From the NCBI GenBank assembly GCA_024195585.1, contig SWBL01000001.1, positions 372,001-436,000 of the forward strand: 64,000 bases of DNA, in the 5' to 3' direction. The translations under genes and the position numbers were made by a program. How positions within the stretch are numbered: the stretch's first letter is position 1; the number at the start of each line of letters is the position of its first letter. This DNA is from Aureobasidium sp. EXF-3400. Its lineage: Eukaryota > Ascomycota > Dothideomycetes > Dothideales > Saccotheciaceae. Shown here one piece after another: positions 62,370 to 64,000 of this stretch. The notes below the pieces were generated by a model. The model did no database searches. It saw only the letters and a list, made by a program, of their open reading frames with translations, and had not been told where the DNA came from.

Positions 62370-63548
62370 CTATAGCGAAGAAGCCGTCTTCTGAGCATGC
62401 TTTTTTCTAATCTCCGTACTGCTAAGCTTGCCCTCAAAGTTCTGCTGCGATGAAGCGCTGGACGTCTCTGTAGAGTCAAGAACATCGACTTCCAAGACAT
62501 CCAATTTGGGCCATCCATTTTCGGTGCGCTTGTCATTGACAGCACTGCCGCCAGCTCTGGTTTCTGCTGAGATGATGAGAGCGGAGATTTCCTTTTCAGT
62601 GATTGTTGGGCCGAAGGGATCCCAGATCTCGACGCATCGAACACTCAAGCCATTCGGGTATTTGATGTTTACTGCGTGACCGTTTGGACCTGAGTTTTTC
62701 ACCTCTTCTACGACAGGATCTGCGGCATCTGCAGGAGCAAAGCTGAGGATGGCGTCTAGGAAGCGGTGAACTGATGTTTGACGAGCTGACCAGCTTTCGA
62801 GTTGCTCGGCGTATTTCTTGTTTTTGAGTAGCTCATCGCCTGTGATGCCTATCGTCAAGACGGACTCGGCTTTAGTTTGGTCGAGGGCAAAGGCGGTCAT
62901 GGTAAGCAAGAGTTTGTGACCAATATGCAAGTGATCAAATGTGCCACCAACAGCAACATGGTGGTGTTCTTTAGCCGATAGACGAGGAGTTGTAGAAGGT
63001 CTCGATGCTCCAGATGTTGGATGGCAATCGCATTGGTGATTCGCAGCAGCCTGCTTTGCAGCAACAAAAGCACGAACAAAGACTTCTCCTTGATCATTCT
63101 CTACACCGAATGCATACTGCCATGGACGCCCGCTAGCAGCCAAAGACTGCAAGTCGAGCACAGGACCATATGATGAGGGATGTGCAGAAGCGTCGAAACT
63201 AGATTGAGGAGACCAGGCGATTGGAAGAATGCGGACGTCAACACCGTCAGCATCTTCAACATTGATATGCTCCTGAGCAGCAATCAGACAAATAAGTTTG
63301 TAGACGGCGGCAAGGATAGTCTGAGTAGGTGCGTAGAGTTCAGTCCGCGGAATGGCAGCCTGTGCGGTCAAGTGCGGTATGGCAAGAGCAATATCGAGAA
63401 TCGAAGGCTGAACAGATTCCTTGGAAGCCAAATCGGCCTCTTTCAGGACTTGTGTGAGTGTGTCGGCATATAATTCTTTAAGGGCAGGGATAGTGGGTGG
63501 TGATGGCGGAGGGGGAAGCAAGAGAAGAAAACTCGCAGCGTCATCCAT
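62370..63548 (-). CDS. CAB4: Pantetheine-phosphate adenylyltransferase (eukaryotic CoA synthesis, Cab4-like)
   Basis: 392 aa from the ATG at 63548, intronless; open sequence further upstream lacks a better start. The nucleotidyltransferase motif is VAVGGTFDHLHIGHKLLL (GGTFDHLHIGH at residues 201-211), with the T/HxGH active site. A VLTIGITGDELLKNKKY strand-helix follows, and the C-terminal LSSTEIRKK corresponds to the ISSTxxR motif. The first 195 residues form a fungal-specific N-terminal domain of Pro-rich and helical character. The enzyme transfers AMP from ATP to 4'-phosphopantetheine, giving dephospho-CoA, the penultimate step of CoA synthesis. The cytosolic protein forms part of the CoA-synthesising complex in yeast. 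Divergent from the partial gene at the right edge. Confidence 0.9.
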   Translation of the reverse strand: MDDAASFLLLLPPPPSPPTIPALKELYADTLTQVLKEADLASKESVQPSILDIALAIPHLTAQAAIPRTELYAPTQTILAAVYKLICLIAAQEHINVEDADGVDVRILPIAWSPQSSFDASAHPSSYGPVLDLQSLAASGRPWQYAFGVENDQGEVFVRAFVAAKQAAANHQCDCHPTSGASRPSTTPRLSAKEHHHVAVGGTFDHLHIGHKLLLTMTAFALDQTKAESVLTIGITGDELLKNKKYAEQLESWSARQTSVHRFLDAILSFAPADAADPVVEEVKNSGPNGHAVNIKYPNGLSVRCVEIWDPFGPTITEKEISALIISAETRAGGSAVNDKRTENGWPKLDVLEVDVLDSTETSSASSQQNFEGKLSSTEIRKKHAQKTASSL

Positions 63549-63838
63549 GTTGATATAGTAGAAACCTGGGTGAGAGAGTAGATAACAGGATGTAAGAGTG
63601 ACAAGAAACTGATGCAAAGATGTTATATGGTCGATGATGAGTTGGTGAAGAGCATTGCATAAAAGTGTGGAGCAAGCTGTCGTGGCTGACGTTCGGTATC
63701 AAGTCGTAGTCGTAACGCGGACCGTGCGGATCATGGTTGATCAAGGGCTCGACGAGGCAGCGAGGACTTGTACTAAACTCCCTCTTCTCTTTGAATCTAC
63801 ATAGATTTTGACACGAGTAGTTGAACTGGACTCTGGTC

Positions 63839-64000
63839 ATGTCGCATAATAATAAAAAGTCGATCGCGACGGGGCTGGGACTGAGCACAGCATCTCTCGG
63901 GGCTATCGGGAGTCCATCATCTTTGGCCGACATGCAGCATCGCCAGCAGCAGCAGCAACATCACCCTGACCAAACCGCGTTCCATCACCAACCACAGCAA
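63839..64000 (+). CDS. Partial gene, Gln/His-rich N-terminus (runs off the window)
   Basis: An ATG at 63839 opens a frame of 54 codons without a stop to the window end. It begins MSHNNKKSIATGLGLSTASL, then a hydroxy-residue-rich stretch and a Gln/His-rich segment (QHRQQQQQHHP). Such starts are common in fungal transcription and chromatin factors, but no domain is visible. It is divergent from the Cab4-like gene over 290 bp. Confidence 0.6.
   Translation, partial: MSHNNKKSIATGLGLSTASLGAIGSPSSLADMQHRQQQQQHHPDQTAFHHQPQQ

Noticed and set aside
1..64000. CRISPR array, prophage or bacterial operon features
   Set aside because: No regularly spaced direct repeats with unique spacers were seen. The spliced genes and nuclear tRNA introns show that the DNA is eukaryotic.

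Overview
The window is nuclear DNA of a filamentous ascomycete (Pezizomycotina). The evidence is compact protein genes with short GT-AG introns (47-111 nt, often with CTAAC-type branch sites), intron-bearing nuclear tRNAs, and fungus-specific families: a Zn2Cys6 regulator, a White Collar-2 type PAS/GATA protein, an Atg28-like coiled-coil protein, a fungal PD-(D/E)XK protein and several LRR-like F-box proteins. A Dothideomycete-like genome is my guess; the sequence does not prove it.

Layout. 1-7 kb: an S66 peptidase, tRNA-Glu and two related F-box genes, separated by small foldback elements. 7-13 kb: an AIG2-like cyclotransferase, a tandemly duplicated small acidic gene whose second copy is broken, an MFS exporter, then about 2 kb without genes holding a broken tRNA. 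13-22 kb: an SDR, a BTB protein divergent from COX15, a membrane protein divergent from a PD-(D/E)XK protein. 22.6-25.3 kb: a probable frameshifted membrane-protein relic and a third F-box gene. 25.7-32.5 kb: a phenol hydroxylase, a Zn2Cys6 regulator and a maleylacetate reductase, which together look like an aromatic-catabolism mini-cluster. 33-38.6 kb: a small zinc-binding protein, a ZNF830-like splicing factor, a Ypd1-like HPt protein that has lost its phospho-acceptor histidine, and WC-2. 40-45 kb: intron-bearing tRNA-His and tRNA-Met, a WW-FF splicing/elongation factor divergent from an RGG protein. 45-53.4 kb: foldback elements, a FucP-type sugar transporter with a decayed fossil copy 2.5 kb away, an F-box gene with a promoter minisatellite, an alpha/beta hydrolase. 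53.7-64 kb: Atg28-like, SPT5, a large F-box-like protein, phosphopantetheine adenylyltransferase and the start of a Q-rich protein that runs off the end.

The most notable items are (i) a family of about nine 110-120 bp palindromic, TIR-bearing elements (MITE-like) found only between genes, one of them inside the shared promoter of the phenol cluster; (ii) the HPt homologue with His replaced by Gln; (iii) the phenol hydroxylase - regulator - maleylacetate reductase cluster; and (iv) several genomic fossils (FucP fragment, broken duplicate gene, split tRNA). All exon structures were derived by hand from reading frames and splice motifs. Family names rest on motif recognition, not on database searches.
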